A stretch of DNA of 64,000 bases, taken from positions 62,001-126,000 of the forward strand of contig NZ_JAAIII010000003.1 of assembly GCF_012932425.1 (NCBI RefSeq), read 5' to 3'. This stretch comes from Bifidobacterium oedipodis. GTDB lineage: Bacteria > Actinomycetota > Actinomycetes > Actinomycetales > Bifidobacteriaceae. The stretch's first letter is position 1. Each line of letters opens with the position of its first letter. A program made the translations under genes and the position numbers. The notes beneath the pieces are model-generated. The model had not been told where the DNA came from and ran no database searches. It saw only the letters and a list, made by a program, of their open reading frames with translations. This document shows, piece by piece, positions 6,818 to 16,555 of the stretch.

Positions 6818-8410
6818 TCACGCTCCCCTCAACACGGTTACGCGCACGCGCAAATCCTTCTCAGGAGTGGTAGAGCACGTGCAGCGAATGCTGCCCTCCG
6901 GCACTGCGGATTGCATCGAATGGTCGGTGAACACCGGCTTGCATTTGTCCCACACCGCCAGCTCGGTCAACGGATCATAGGGGCTGACGAGATTCGCCAC
7001 ACCCAAACCGTCCACCGTGACCGTGCACACGTTATCCGTGAACGACGCCACGGGGAAGGTGACGTTTTTGACCGTGCCGACCTGAGCGACCGTGGCCTGC
7101 GCCTGCGAGGCCAGGGCGTTCGCCGCCTCGGCCGTCTGGTTTGCGGCCAACGCGACCTTGCTGACATCGCCCACGTTCTCAATCGCGGTCTGCGATGAAG
7201 CGTGCGCCGTATCCGCGATGCTTCGCGTAGCATCCCAATTCGGCTTGCCACGCCACAACGCGTCAGTTGCCTTCTTCAACGTGGACTGGTATTCGCCCAT
7301 CGTTTCGATGACAGTGCCCACCGTGACCGTGCGCGTCGCCCCATCAGACAACAAGTCCTCTTCAAGACCGGTTATCTCGCCCTCCAACCGCAATGCGGGA
7401 GAGAACGTGGTATCGATGATCTGCACGATGTCTCCCACGTCCACGCGCTCGTACGAGGGGATCGTGCCGTCATCCAAACGGATCGCGGCCACATCCACCT
7501 CGTACTGCACCTGCGGCGTGAAATACTTCTTGGCATCTTCCTGAGCCTGATCCATCAACGCGGCCACCGTGTCGATGTCGGAATGCACGATCACCCCGTA
7601 CGATTGTTGGATAGCGCCCTTCGCATCGACCATGCCCCACTGGTTCAACACGTCATCCGACGCTTGCAGGTAGGGTTTGCCATCGTTCACGGGGCTGATG
7701 CTGATGAGGCGTTCCACCTCCTCGTCATCCGGGTCGGGCGTGCTGACCGTCTCCGACTTGCCGTACACGTACAAACGCGTGTACACGGGCTGCTCCTCGA
7801 ACGTGCGCCGCACGCTCTTAAGATCGCGCCCGTATTCGAACCGTTTGCCCGTATGCTCGCCGGACTGTGGTTTCAGGAAGTCCACATACCGGTGGCCTAT
7901 CCCATCCAACGTGCTCTCCACCTCATACCGGGTGGTGAACCGCAGACCGTACAAATCGGCTATCGACTGCAAAGCGTCCCAACCGTTCACGGCCTCAAGT
8001 TTCACGTCACGCGCATCAACCGACTCGTCAATGTTGCCGACGCTCCACCGGGTGCCGTCGAGCACGTATTCCAATGCTCGACGCGGCCCGATCTTCACCT
8101 CCTCGAAATATTCGATGATCGGCCGCGAAGCCTGAATCTCCTGCAAGCTGTTCACCGCGTGAACATCCAAGACGGGCATGCCGTCCTCGCGGATCGTCTC
8201 CGGGGATGTCACCCAATACTCGTGCCAGTTGCCGCGACCGTCAACGAAGATCAGGTAATCGCCTTTCAATACGCCGTCATCGCACCGCAGGTCAAGCGTG
8301 TCCGACCACGAGTCGTCCTGGATGCTGCGCTTCAACGTCGCCTCGAACACGTTTTGGGCGTCACCCTTGGGTTTGCCCCAACGGTCGTAGACCACAAACC
8401 TCATGCTCAT
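6818..8410 (-). CDS. Tail-associated protein (Tal / baseplate hub)
   Basis: 530 residues from ATG 8410, which overlaps the Dit stop (ATGA). The position directly after Dit and the N-terminal beta-rich region (MSMRFVVYDRWGKPKGD to residue ~380) fit the gp27-like hub of siphophage Tal proteins. The C-terminal part has a helical Ala-rich segment (NQTAEAANALASQAQATVAQ) and a small beta domain. It should cap the tail tube, anchor the fibres and lead DNA delivery. I see no clear peptidase or lysozyme motif. Confidence 0.8.
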   Translation of the reverse strand: MSMRFVVYDRWGKPKGDAQNVFEATLKRSIQDDSWSDTLDLRCDDGVLKGDYLIFVDGRGNWHEYWVTSPETIREDGMPVLDVHAVNSLQEIQASRPIIEYFEEVKIGPRRALEYVLDGTRWSVGNIDESVDARDVKLEAVNGWDALQSIADLYGLRFTTRYEVESTLDGIGHRYVDFLKPQSGEHTGKRFEYGRDLKSVRRTFEEQPVYTRLYVYGKSETVSTPDPDDEEVERLISISPVNDGKPYLQASDDVLNQWGMVDAKGAIQQSYGVIVHSDIDTVAALMDQAQEDAKKYFTPQVQYEVDVAAIRLDDGTIPSYERVDVGDIVQIIDTTFSPALRLEGEITGLEEDLLSDGATRTVTVGTVIETMGEYQSTLKKATDALWRGKPNWDATRSIADTAHASSQTAIENVGDVSKVALAANQTAEAANALASQAQATVAQVGTVKNVTFPVASFTDNVCTVTVDGLGVANLVSPYDPLTELAVWDKCKPVFTDHSMQSAVPEGSIRCTCSTTPEKDLRVRVTVLRGA

Positions 8411-9219
8411 AGCAGCCACCTTGGCGTGTAAGTCCACAGGCTCACGCCCGCGGAATCCTGCACCGTGTTCGAACCGGGTATGAGCATGGGATAATCCGAA
8501 TCCACGCTCGGAAACACGGGCTGAGTGCCGTAGGTCGCGTAATGCTGGTCGCAATCCACGGTCAGCGTCCACGACCCGTTGAAATCGGCGTTGAACACCA
8601 ACTGGGCCTGATTCGCACTGCCCTCGTTGACCGTCAGGTAATACCGTTTCGTACCCGCCGGCGGCACACAGGTGACCGTCGGCCCGGTGGGCCGGTTGCC
8701 CTCGACCAGCACCGTATGCACTGCGGTACTGGTCTCGAACGAGCGCGGCGTACCGTACACGTATGGCCGGCAGCTGACCGTGACCACGCCCAACGAGCGC
8801 ACGAACACGCCCTGCTTCCACTCGTCAGTCCAATTGATCGACGTGATACGGCCGATGAACACTCCCGGCCAGTTGCGCCATTGGACTTCAACCGTGGAAC
8901 CGTTCAACAAGGCGAATCTCGTCTTCGACTCCACGGCCTCCGCCTCGTCGCCCCACATGCCCACGTTGATCGTCAGCGTGCGCCTTTGCGTCGGGATCGC
9001 ATTGTTCATCCCGTCAACGAGCGAACCGTCAACGAGACCGGGCACGCCGGGCAGTTCGGTGAACGACGTGCCCATGGACAATTCGCCCACCTGCACGCCG
9101 TCCACGCCCAGCCACAAACCCCAATGGGATAGTGGCAGCCCGTTGATGCGCAGACCGTCATCGCCCCAATCACCGGGTTCGCGTTTGAACAAGCCCTCGC
9201 CGGGCGGATAATCGGCCAT
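8407..9219 (-). CDS. Distal tail protein (Dit)
   Basis: 270 residues between tape measure and Tal, the invariant place for Dit in siphophages. The N-terminus (INGLPLSHWGLWLGVDGVQVG, with GMNNAIPTQRRTLTINVGMWG) matches the Dit belt domain. The C-terminal half (from about residue 150) is a beta sandwich (ETSTAVHTVLVEGNRPTGPTV). It forms the ring at the end of the tail tube that carries Tal and the fibres. Confidence 0.85.
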   Translation of the reverse strand: MADYPPGEGLFKREPGDWGDDGLRINGLPLSHWGLWLGVDGVQVGELSMGTSFTELPGVPGLVDGSLVDGMNNAIPTQRRTLTINVGMWGDEAEAVESKTRFALLNGSTVEVQWRNWPGVFIGRITSINWTDEWKQGVFVRSLGVVTVSCRPYVYGTPRSFETSTAVHTVLVEGNRPTGPTVTCVPPAGTKRYYLTVNEGSANQAQLVFNADFNGSWTLTVDCDQHYATYGTQPVFPSVDSDYPMLIPGSNTVQDSAGVSLWTYTPRWLL

Positions 9220-12200
9220 TTACTTGCCTCGCTTTCCCTCGATTCGCATGTTCTTCGAGATGATCGGCGTCAACCGGTAGCCCAAACGGCGTTCGTCAAC
9301 GTCCAGCTTCCAACCGGAAACCTTCGACAATGCGCTCAACGCCGCCTGTTCCATCGACTCCATGCTTACACCCGATGACGGTGCGGCAACGGTCACGTTG
9401 AACCGGTTGCCCTGACGGCGGATCGCGTTCGTGACCGAACGCCCTATCGCCGCCGTGTTCACGGCCTGCTTCAGGAACTGCGACTCATTGGACGCGGGCA
9501 GCACACCATACCGGTTGATCACGTCGAGAGCGTTGCGACCATACGCCTTGTCGATCTTGTCAACCGACGCGGCGCGAATCACATACTCGTTGGTCGAAAG
9601 GTTCGTGGGCACCGAATCCGAAGTCCACGTGCCAGGCCCCTTGATGCGCCCGCCCTTCGCCCTGTTGGTGGAAACGCCGGGAGCATAGTTGCCTCTCGTC
9701 ACATGGCTTTCGATGAACTCGTGGAACGTGGTGACCCTGATGGAAACCGACTTCGACTTGACTGCCTGAATCGCTTCCTTCAGCGCAACCACCTCGGCCG
9801 ACCCGGAAGTGCTCGCCAGAATCTTCGACTGCCAGTCCTTGGGAATGTTCCTTACGGCACGGTCAGCCTCTTCGGCGCTGATCTTCGTGTTGCCGTCCGA
9901 ATCGATCTTCGTGAACCATTCGGGCGGGATGGCATTCACGGACAATTCCGCCTCGTTGGCGAACGGCGTGGTGTTGCCGGTCGCCTGAAGGAACGTGATC
10001 CAATCCAACGGCACATGATACACCGCGTTCTTGGACTCGTTGGCGATGCTGACGGTGTTGCCGTCGGCGTTCAGATGGGTGCTCCATCCTTCGGGAACGT
10101 TCTCGATGGCGGTCTTAGCGGTATCGGCCTTCTCGGTCACATTGTCAATGCAGTCGAGAATCCACTGAATCTGCTTGTCAGTCAGGTTCAGGTCAGACAA
10201 TGCGTCGCGCACTCTTTGGGCGCGTTCCTCGGCGGTGCCGTTCGCGTTCAACAGCCATTCGAGATCCTTGGGCTGCATACCCAAGGCCTTGAGGTTGTTG
10301 GCAACGTTCTCGGTCTTCCACTCCGCATCACCGTCGGCGTTCAGCATGAGCGTGATAGCCCTCGCGTCCGCGCCGTTGCTGATCCTGTCCACAACGCCCT
10401 GCAACTGGGTCAGATCGCTGATAGCACCGGATGACACGGCCTTCATCACGATCCTGTGCTCTTGGTCGCCCTTCTTCCCATCGGGGAACAGGTCGCGGGT
10501 CAAACCAAGATACTGCTGCATGTCGGCCTTGGCCTGGGCGACGTTCGCCTTGAACGTCGTCTCGATTTCCTTAGGCGTCATCAGATACTGGTCGGCCAAA
10601 CGCTTCGCGGCATCCGCATTGCCGGTCATCTGGGTCGCAGTACGAACGAACTGGTCTCGCAGCTCGCCCTGCTTGCTGATGACCTCGGCCTGCGGTTTGC
10701 CGGCGTCTATCATCGCGTCCATGTACGAGTTCGCGCCGGACGCCAACTGGTTCAACGAGTTCGCGGCCATACGCCCCGCCTCGGTGAAATAGTCGAAGTC
10801 CTGCGTCTGCGAGTTCCACACGGACTGGCCCTGCGCCATCAGGGCCTGCACCTGGCTTATGGTTTCGCCCATGCCCTGATAGGTGGTGGCGTACTGGCTT
10901 GCGGCCTGCGACGCCCGAATGCTGGCGTCGGCCTCCTGGGCCTGAGCCTGCGACACCATTTGCATGGCTTGGGCGTGATTCTGCTCCAACTGGGTTTTTG
11001 ACTGGATCTTCGCGGCGATCTGTTCGAGGCTGGCACCCTCTTTTTCGAGGGTGTTGACGCGCTTCTCGCTGTACCCGTTCGCCACGGCGGTGGTGCGCAG
11101 GTTCTCCAACGCGGACTCGCGCTGCTGTTTGAGCGCTTCGACCAGTTTGACACGCGCACTGGTATCATCCTTGGTGCCGATGATGCCGTTGAGCGCCTGA
11201 CCGGTCAGCTCGTTCATGGCCTCTTCGGTGGGTTGCAGCTGGTTCAACAGCTTCTCGTAAGAGTCGCGACCGCCGGCTACCGCCTTGCTCATCTGATCGA
11301 TGGATACGCCCGTAACCTTGGATGCGTCGCTCACGCTGTCGAAACCGGTCATCATGTCGCTCAACCAGTTCCAACCGGTCTCGCCCACGTCCGGGTCGCT
11401 CAGGTTCTGTTTGATGGCGGAACCCAAGACACCCAACCCGTTCGCGGTCTGCTGCGCGGTTGACGAGATGCTGGCTATCGCGTTACTGACGTTCGCGGAG
11501 GCCTCGGCGGTGGCGTTGGCCTTCGACTGGTAGTCGTTCATCGCCGTGCCAATTGCGGTCAACCCTGCGGTGACGGCCAAGCCTGCCGGCCCGCCGAACA
11601 TGCCAAGGATGGCACTGCCGGCCGTCTTAGCCCAGCCGCCGACCGTTTTCACTGCGTTTCCGAGCTTGCCCATCGGAGCGCTCAACACGGTTGTCTTCGC
11701 CGCCGTTTCGGCAACGTTCCTGGACAATCCTGCCATCGCCTCACCGGAGGCCTTGGCCTGCGCGTTGAGACTAGTGAACATGCCCATGTTCGAAGACAAG
11801 GCGCTCGTCACGCCACTGCCATTCACGGCACGCATGGCCTGCGCCAGCTCACGGAAACCCATGGACGAGGTCTGCGCCTGCACGCCCAACTGAGCCAGCA
11901 TCGTCTTGTACTGCAACGTCTGCTGGATGTTCGTCAGCATGCTCTGCTTCAACGACGATATGCCGTTCGTCCACGTCCTGCCGAACGTGGCCCACAAGCC
12001 AATCGCCGCCTGCATGGGTGCCGGCAGCGCGTTGAACGCGTTGGCAACGCCGGTTGCGGCTGTTGCGATGGCCTGAATCATCGGGGCTGCGGTGCGCAGC
12101 GTGTTGGCGAACGTGCCGCCGAACGTACGCGAAAGACTGCCGGTCATGCTCAACAGCTGGTTGAACATCGGGCCGGCGTCATCCAACGCGCCGAACGCCT

Positions 12201-14886
12201 CACGGAACCCGTCACGCAAACCGCTGCTGAAATCGCTGATGCCGGTCTTAGACTGGCGCAGCACACTGCTCACGGTCTTCAACGCCGTGGCGGCGGTGGC
12301 CCCCGCGTCGGAGAACACCTGACTGGTGACGTCACGCAGGTTGTACGCGTCATCCCCGATCTGGGAGAACACGCCCCTGAACTGCTCCTGAGCATCCTGA
12401 GCGCCCTCACGCCAAGCGCGCAACGTGTCCTGGAACTTGAACGAGTTCACCGCACGGTCAGCGGAGGCCAACGCCTCACTGAACCCCTGGATGCCGTTCT
12501 CACCCTCGGCGAACACGCCGAACACGCCCGACATGATGCCGATGAGCGAGCCGATGGAATCCTTCAGATAGCCGCCCTGTTCGGCGGCTTCGCGCAACGC
12601 CTCGTTCACACGCCCGGATTCGGAAGCCTGCTGCACCCATTCGCGCAACCGTTCCGTGTTCTCACTGAACCAGTCGGCCATGTCCGGCAGCACCTCGCTG
12701 CCAGTGGAGCCGAGTTCGAAGAACGTGGCCGTCAACGATTCCAAGCCCGGCACCATGCGGGTGACGGCCTCATTGGAATTGTTGAATATCGTGGACAGCT
12801 TGTCAGCCTCGTTGGCCTGCGCGATCATGCGGGCGATGCCGGCAGCGGCCAAGCCCTCGGCGGTAGCCATGCCAGTCAATCCGGGCGTGACCTGATCGCC
12901 GATGGCGTCGGCCATGCTCGTCAACGCTGGCGTGGCCTCCTTGTAGAAGGCCTGAACCACCTTGTCGGACAAGCCGCCCAACGCGGTGTTCGTCAGATCG
13001 ACGTTCTCCTTGAACGTCGCGCCCTTGTCACCCCAAGCCTGATACAGCACGTACAGGGCGGAGGCCATGCCCGTGATCGCCGCCGGAGCCGCGAACGCGG
13101 CCTTGCTCATCGACAGTATGGAACTGCCGATGCCGCCAATGGTGCCGGCAACGTTGACCGCGCCCGCGCCAAGCGACGCCAGCACGGAGCCGATCATGCC
13201 GGCCTTCGGCACAATCGTGTCGAGGTTGTCCATCAGGTTGACGAACTTCTCGAACTCGTTGCGCACGCCACGAATACCCGTGGCACCGACCGTCAGACCA
13301 TCAATGACGCGCCCAAGGTCACTGCCGTGGAACTGCGCGTAGATATCCACGGTGCGCGGGCGGGTGAAGTACGCGAGATGCGCGCTAGCCAACGCGGTCT
13401 GCAAATCCAAGTCCATCTTGAACTCTTCATTGCTTCGCTTCCACTCGTCCAAACGACGTTCGGCACGCTGCATGTCGATATCGAGATTCGCCTTCAAATC
13501 GGCGACATGACGCACGTTCGACGGATCGCTCTCAATCGCGTCCGCCAAATCACGCATACGCTTCGACAAATCCTCATGGTCGAAGCTGATATCAGCCGGC
13601 ACGTCGATGCGCTCACGCTTGAGACGGTTCAACCGTTCCTCAAGCTCCGTGGCGGAATCACGCCAACCCGTGACCCTGACCTCCACCTCCGCGCGTTCAC
13701 GCAGGTTTTCCAGTTCACGGCGCAAACCATCCTCGAACCCCTGCTCGTCCAACAGGGTGTGGATGCGCAACGGGTTGCGTTCAAGCTCGGCACGCAGACC
13801 GCGCACACGAGAGTTCAAACGAGTCAGATCATCATTGAGCCGGTCGCCCGCATCACTCGGCCTCAGGCTGGCAAGCGCCTTTTGCAACTTGTACAGCTGC
13901 TGTTCCTGATCGCCGATATCCTCGCTGAACTCCTTGGCCTGCCTGCTGTACTCGGCAACGACCGCACGAGCCTTAGGGATGGAGTTCGTCGTATCCTTCT
14001 GCGCCTCGTTGAACGCACGGGTACGCACGGCGGCCTGGCTCATGTCCACGCCCATACGGTCGAAATCAGCCAGCTTCGCCGTAGCCATGCGGGCGAGATT
14101 CTTACTCAGCGAACCATAGGCGGCGGAAACCTCATTGACCGTGGTCGTGTGACGATCCATGCGCTTATGCAACGAATCGATTTCCCTGCGGGTAGACTTG
14201 ATGCTCTCGCGTATCTTCGAGCTCGCGTCCTGCGTCTTCGATATCTGCTTGGAAACGGAATCGATTTCACTGTTCAGGCTGCGTAGTTCACGCCGCAAAG
14301 CGGAAACTTTTGCTCTGTCGCCGTCGCCAATTGCCTTCTCAAGGCCGTCGTGAAGCTCGTTGGATTTCGAGTTCAATTCGTCCATGCGTTCGCCGAGGTT
14401 CTTCAACTCGTCGCCGTATGGTTTGAACTGCTTGTTGAGACTGGTCAGGCTCTTGCGCTGCTCGTCCAACTGCTGCTGCCATTGGTCGAGCTTCAACGCC
14501 GGCGGTTCGATGACCTTCGCCTTGTTGAAGATGTCGTTGAACCCGCGAACATAACGGGTAGCCATCTTCGACACGGCCTTCGCCATGCCCGCGTCATCGG
14601 CCTTGACCTTCGCGTCGGCAGTGAAGTCCTTCGACAGTTTGCGCCACGAGTCGCGAGCCTTGTCAACGTTCGTAAGCTCCGCGTCGAGCTTCACCGTCTG
14701 CTTGTAGGATTTGCCGTCAAGGCCGCTCGTGGCCGCGCGATACCGGCCCAAGTCCGCATCGATCCTGGCTTCGACGTTGATGCCGTCGGACGCGAGCTTG
14801 CGCAAACGCGCCTCGAACTCCTCCCAACCCTTCGGCACCGGCTTGACGTCAACGCCGACCTCGCCTGCGGAATACTGTTCAACCAT
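9220..14886 (-). CDS. Tail tape measure protein
   Basis: 1,888 residues, the longest gene in the window. It has long charged coiled coils at the N-terminus (about 120-450), a hydrophobic central stretch (MIGSVLASLGAGAVNV onward, about 560-640), more helical Ala/Gln-rich sequence and repeated NADGNT-type segments (about 1560-1740). This matches siphovirus tape measures, which fix tail length and leave the tail with the DNA. It follows G/GT and precedes Dit. No peptidase motif is evident. Confidence 0.93.
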   Translation of the reverse strand: MVEQYSAGEVGVDVKPVPKGWEEFEARLRKLASDGINVEARIDADLGRYRAATSGLDGKSYKQTVKLDAELTNVDKARDSWRKLSKDFTADAKVKADDAGMAKAVSKMATRYVRGFNDIFNKAKVIEPPALKLDQWQQQLDEQRKSLTSLNKQFKPYGDELKNLGERMDELNSKSNELHDGLEKAIGDGDRAKVSALRRELRSLNSEIDSVSKQISKTQDASSKIRESIKSTRREIDSLHKRMDRHTTTVNEVSAAYGSLSKNLARMATAKLADFDRMGVDMSQAAVRTRAFNEAQKDTTNSIPKARAVVAEYSRQAKEFSEDIGDQEQQLYKLQKALASLRPSDAGDRLNDDLTRLNSRVRGLRAELERNPLRIHTLLDEQGFEDGLRRELENLRERAEVEVRVTGWRDSATELEERLNRLKRERIDVPADISFDHEDLSKRMRDLADAIESDPSNVRHVADLKANLDIDMQRAERRLDEWKRSNEEFKMDLDLQTALASAHLAYFTRPRTVDIYAQFHGSDLGRVIDGLTVGATGIRGVRNEFEKFVNLMDNLDTIVPKAGMIGSVLASLGAGAVNVAGTIGGIGSSILSMSKAAFAAPAAITGMASALYVLYQAWGDKGATFKENVDLTNTALGGLSDKVVQAFYKEATPALTSMADAIGDQVTPGLTGMATAEGLAAAGIARMIAQANEADKLSTIFNNSNEAVTRMVPGLESLTATFFELGSTGSEVLPDMADWFSENTERLREWVQQASESGRVNEALREAAEQGGYLKDSIGSLIGIMSGVFGVFAEGENGIQGFSEALASADRAVNSFKFQDTLRAWREGAQDAQEQFRGVFSQIGDDAYNLRDVTSQVFSDAGATAATALKTVSSVLRQSKTGISDFSSGLRDGFREAFGALDDAGPMFNQLLSMTGSLSRTFGGTFANTLRTAAPMIQAIATAATGVANAFNALPAPMQAAIGLWATFGRTWTNGISSLKQSMLTNIQQTLQYKTMLAQLGVQAQTSSMGFRELAQAMRAVNGSGVTSALSSNMGMFTSLNAQAKASGEAMAGLSRNVAETAAKTTVLSAPMGKLGNAVKTVGGWAKTAGSAILGMFGGPAGLAVTAGLTAIGTAMNDYQSKANATAEASANVSNAIASISSTAQQTANGLGVLGSAIKQNLSDPDVGETGWNWLSDMMTGFDSVSDASKVTGVSIDQMSKAVAGGRDSYEKLLNQLQPTEEAMNELTGQALNGIIGTKDDTSARVKLVEALKQQRESALENLRTTAVANGYSEKRVNTLEKEGASLEQIAAKIQSKTQLEQNHAQAMQMVSQAQAQEADASIRASQAASQYATTYQGMGETISQVQALMAQGQSVWNSQTQDFDYFTEAGRMAANSLNQLASGANSYMDAMIDAGKPQAEVISKQGELRDQFVRTATQMTGNADAAKRLADQYLMTPKEIETTFKANVAQAKADMQQYLGLTRDLFPDGKKGDQEHRIVMKAVSSGAISDLTQLQGVVDRISNGADARAITLMLNADGDAEWKTENVANNLKALGMQPKDLEWLLNANGTAEERAQRVRDALSDLNLTDKQIQWILDCIDNVTEKADTAKTAIENVPEGWSTHLNADGNTVSIANESKNAVYHVPLDWITFLQATGNTTPFANEAELSVNAIPPEWFTKIDSDGNTKISAEEADRAVRNIPKDWQSKILASTSGSAEVVALKEAIQAVKSKSVSIRVTTFHEFIESHVTRGNYAPGVSTNRAKGGRIKGPGTWTSDSVPTNLSTNEYVIRAASVDKIDKAYGRNALDVINRYGVLPASNESQFLKQAVNTAAIGRSVTNAIRRQGNRFNVTVAAPSSGVSMESMEQAALSALSKVSGWKLDVDERRLGYRLTPIISKNMRIEGKRGK

Positions 14887-14940
14887 GCCGACCCCCCCAA
14901 CGGTTCAGAAAAAAGAGAAAGAGAGAGTGTGGGAGTATGC

Positions 14941-14980
14941 GAAAGCCCCGGCGAACCACGATTGATTCACCGGGGCTTTC
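14941..14980 (-). terminator. Terminator between chaperones and tape measure
   Basis: GAAAGCCCCGG (14941-14951) pairs perfectly with CCGGGGCTTTC (14970-14980) around an 18-nt loop. Confidence 0.75.
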
Positions 14981-15062
14981 ACGTCCCAGAAGAAGGACTG
15001 CCACTTGATGAGACGCCGCAATCCCCAAGGCGTCGGAATAAACAGGACGACGGAACACGGCC

Positions 15063-16132
15063 CTAGCCGCGTCTGCCGCCCGCGTTCAGGAAGGCCAGCA
15101 TCTCCTCATACGACGGGTCGTGATCAACCCACACGCCACTATCGGAACCACCAGAATCATTCGGACTGGTGCCGGGCGGGGAGAACAACACGGGCTTCGC
15201 GTCATCGGTCACGCCATGCGCCGCACGATAATTCGCCAACAGGAGCATGAGACTGTTCGCCATGCTCGCCCGAAGCATCGTGTCCTGAGACCACTTGCGC
15301 CAAGCCAGCACGCGCAGCGAACGCCCATCATCCCCACCATCACCATCCTCCGTTTCGGGCGGGTGGTGTTCAAGCATGAACGCCCTGTACAGGCTGCTGT
15401 CATAGCCTTCCAACCCCAACAGGAGCCGATACAATTCGACCGGCGGAAGCGTATGCTTGCACGCCGGCCAATCAAGTTGATAGAATCTGCGGAAATCAGC
15501 GGTCAGTTCTACCGGGCACTCACGGAACCGGTCTTCGACCGCGCGGATTTTCCCAAGCCGTCCGCAAACCAGTTGAACAAGCCAAGATACGCGGAGAACA
15601 CGCCGATGGGCGGCAATCCACGACGCCACTCGTCATACGCCCGCTGGTCAACGGCGATGTTCATAAGCCAACCGTCGATCATCTCGATGATCGCGGCCAT
15701 CCTGTACGCGATCTCCGCATTGTTATCCTCAGCGGAAGAGGCGGCGGTATCGTCATCCTTGTGGGTTTGAAGGGCGTTGATGGCGCGCATCTGCTCGGCA
15801 ACGAAATCACCGACCGGCATCAAACGCATCGAATCGGCCGGCAGCAAGCGTTCGGGCTGCGTCAACTCCGGCAGCGTCGCATACAGGTCATTGCTCGCCT
15901 TGAACTCGTCCCACGTCTCCGGCATCACCGTATCGGCGGAAGAAGTATCGGTATCGGCATGCTGTTCGGAAGCCTGCGGTTCAACGGGCGTACCGGCGGC
16001 AGGAAGAACCTGCGGCTGCTCCTGAGCCTGAGTCTGCGTTGAGGCGGCGGTGGCGGCAACCGGGGAAGGCTGCACCGCCTGCACGGCAACCGGCAGCACG
16101 TTCACATTCTGCTCATTCGTATTGTTTTCCAT
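15063..16132 (-). CDS. Tail assembly chaperone fusion (GT-like), by -1 frameshift
   Basis: The frame that follows the slippery site reads LGKIRAVEDRFREC and continues 160 residues to 15063 (YQLDWPACKHTLPPVELYRLLLGLEGYD to LNAGGRRG). The zero frame stops at 15509. In the minus-strand mRNA the heptamer is G GGA AAA, in register with zero-frame codons TTG GGA AAA. This is the arrangement of lambda gpG/gpGT, in which the T part links the coated tape measure to the tube protein. The fusion is about 355 residues. Confidence 0.85.
15509..16132 (-). CDS. Tail assembly chaperone (G-like)
   Basis: 207 residues, with a Gln/Pro/Ala-rich N-terminal tail (about 1-70) and a helical C-terminal domain (PETWDEFKASNDLY onward). 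It lies upstream of the tape measure in the place of lambda gpG, which coats the tape measure during tail assembly. A G GGA AAA slippery heptamer near its 3' end (15554 down to 15548) would move a fraction of ribosomes into the -1 frame to give the GT form. Confidence 0.85.
   Translation of the reverse strand: MENNTNEQNVNVLPVAVQAVQPSPVAATAASTQTQAQEQPQVLPAAGTPVEPQASEQHADTDTSSADTVMPETWDEFKASNDLYATLPELTQPERLLPADSMRLMPVGDFVAEQMRAINALQTHKDDDTAASSAEDNNAEIAYRMAAIIEMIDGWLMNIAVDQRAYDEWRRGLPPIGVFSAYLGLFNWFADGLGKSARSKTGSVSAR
15548..15554 (-). promoter_or_regulatory. -1 ribosomal slippery site of G/GT
   Basis: GGGAAAA on the minus strand, in the X XXY YYZ register relative to the zero frame. Confidence 0.85.
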
Positions 16133-16217
16133 GATCTAATCTCCTGTGATTGTTCCTGTGTGTTGGTATGAGTATCCCCGGCCGGGCCACAGGAAACCCG
16201 GTCGGAGACGAATGGAA

Positions 16218-16246
16218 AGGCCCGCCCAATGGGAACGGTCGGGCGT
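16218..16246 (-). terminator. Hairpin after the DGR cassette
   Basis: GCCCG (16220-16224) pairs with CGGGC (16240-16244) with further partial pairing inside. On the minus strand CCTTTCC follows. It lies just beyond the stop of the 101-aa gene and may end the DGR transcript. Confidence 0.45.
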
Positions 16247-16249
16247 GGG

Positions 16250-16555
16250 TTAGGCGAGGCCGGGGCCGTCCATGTTGGGCACGTCAGAGTTCATGATGTG
16301 CTGCGCGTACTTCGAGTTGCCGAGCAGCCATTGCCGGTTGGCCTCGACCTGCTCGCGGCTCATGTCGGTGACGAGGTAGGTTTCCTCGGCCTGCCATTCC
16401 GTGGATTCGATTGGCGTGCCGTCCCCGCCGTATTCGCCGATGGTCTTGACCTCGCGAATGTTCTCGCGCAGGCGCACGTCGGCCAGGCCGTCGAATCTTG
16501 GGTAGTAGTCGAGTGGTTCGAGTTTGTTGAAGGAATGCACCGTCTGCGTGGTCAT
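16250..16555 (-). CDS. Small protein coupled to the DGR reverse transcriptase
   Basis: 101 residues from ATG 16555, which overlaps the RT stop by ATGA, so it is probably translated from the same message. The sequence is acidic and mixed (MTTQTVHSFNKLEPLDYYPRF to MDGPGLA). It does not look like the basic four-helix Avd protein of BPP-1-type DGRs, and no Avd-like gene is seen elsewhere nearby. It could be a DGR accessory factor or a tail gene displaced by DGR insertion. Confidence 0.7.
   Translation of the reverse strand: MTTQTVHSFNKLEPLDYYPRFDGLADVRLRENIREVKTIGEYGGDGTPIESTEWQAEETYLVTDMSREQVEANRQWLLGNSKYAQHIMNSDVPNMDGPGLA

Noticed and set aside
13327..14286. 319-residue plus-strand frame opposite the tape measure
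   Set aside because: Antisense shadow of a long GC-rich coding region.
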